Source: Sinohyriopsis cumingii
Taxonomy: Eukaryota > Mollusca > Bivalvia > Unionida > Unionidae
Assembly (NCBI GenBank): GCA_028554795.2
Contig: CM068831.1
Coordinates: forward strand, 63,516,982 to 63,580,981
Direction of reading: 5' to 3'
Length of the DNA: 64,000 nucleotides
The notes under the pieces were generated by a model. That model had not been told where the DNA came from. It ran no database searches and saw only the letters and a list, made by a program, of their open reading frames with translations. Position 1 is the stretch's first letter; every line of letters begins with the position of its first letter. Below, piece after piece: positions 63,791 to 64,000 of this stretch. A program made the position numbers and the translations under genes.

Positions 63791-64000
63791 TTACAACCAA
63801 TGTTTTATACCAACGTGTCCATACGGTAAGGTGAAATGATTGGGAAGTCGAACTCGCTTCTGGTACACGATTTGATAGACTTTTTCCAAGGGCCGACTGA
63901 CGATGTGGTGAGTGGGTAAACGTACAATCTTGTTCGGTTGATAGGTGGTCACTTTAAAGTTTCCATCCTCTCCCGATTGCAAGGCTTCTTTCAATACCCC
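63791..64000 (-). CDS. polB: DNA polymerase B, C-terminal 69 codons (runs off window)
   Basis: The frame is open from the window edge to TAA 63793-63791 and matches the end of the element A polymerase: [39 protein letters not shown] and LPYGHVGIKHWL. At the position of the last TGA in A it has CGA. The rest of the gene lies beyond 64000. Confidence 0.93.
   Translation of the reverse strand, partial: GVLKEALQSGEDGNFKVTTYQPNKIVRLPTHHIVSRPLEKVYQIVYQKRVRLPNHFTLPYGHVGIKHWL

Larger units (their letters stand above)
49784..64000 (-). mobile_element. Maverick/Polinton (adintovirus-like) element B, partial
   Basis: Begins with AGTAGTGAAGTGGGG, the same tip as element A. It encodes on the minus strand the full Polinton signature: PolB end, packaging ATPase, DDE integrase, minor and major capsid proteins, pX-like protein and adenain-type protease. 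It also carries BIR, F-box-like and small helical genes. At least 14,217 bp is in the window and the PolB end runs off the edge. Most frames are intact, but in-frame stops interrupt BIR2 (TGA), a basic protein (TAG) and the minor capsid gene (TAA). Confidence 0.95.

Overview
The window is animal (metazoan) genomic DNA, probably from an aquatic invertebrate. It is AT-rich and intron-bearing. It holds tRNA-derived SINEs, L1- and CR1-type LINE remnants, hAT-type MITEs, a ~360 bp satellite and many microsatellites. The species cannot be read from the sequence; a lophotrochozoan such as a mollusc is a guess.

Host parts (1-22.8 kb and 32.6-49.8 kb) are mostly non-coding and full of repeats. The one host gene I can support is the 3' end of a DUF4806-like gene (37.95-39.58 kb). 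Its four exons join in phase except for one frameshift.

Two large DNA elements of the Maverick/Polinton class (adintovirus-like endogenous viral elements) dominate the rest. Element A (22835-32593, 9,759 bp) is complete end to end: 6-bp target duplication ATTGAG, ~455 bp terminal inverted repeats, 5'-AG/CT-3' tips. It is internally deleted and dead. It keeps terminal small genes, a zinc-knuckle gene, a protein-primed DNA polymerase B (two frameshifts, five stops), two BIR genes and an F-box-like gene, and has lost the whole morphogenesis/integration module. Element B (49784 to beyond 64000) lies on the minus strand. It starts with the same terminal bases and carries, in transcription order: PolB C-terminus, two BIR (IAP-like) genes, two F-box-like paralogues, three small overlapping ORFs, packaging ATPase, two related basic proteins, a P/K-rich protein, retroviral-type integrase with chromodomain, a membrane protein, minor capsid protein, a pX-like basic protein, major capsid protein, a C/H-containing protein, adenain-type protease, and three small helical proteins next to the terminal repeat.

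The main discovery candidate is at the transcript 3' ends. Six small genes near element termini each end 17-36 nt before a sequence matching the metazoan replication-dependent histone mRNA 3' stem-loop (6-bp stem, UUUC loop, usually followed by ACYCA or ACCCA). Each stem-loop is followed ~10-20 nt later by a purine-rich GAAAAGA-type box like the U7-binding downstream element. Other element genes instead have AATAAA signals. Four of the terminal genes also share a promoter block (GGGGGATGTTTTCCTTCA, then a CG-rich box, then TATA). This suggests that one class of viral/transposon genes uses S-phase-coupled, non-polyadenylated histone-type mRNA processing.

Other points are an in-frame TGA at the same place in the BIR2 gene of both elements, a 1.38 kb non-coding retroposon-like insertion with a covarying hairpin array, and tandem paralogue families inside element B.
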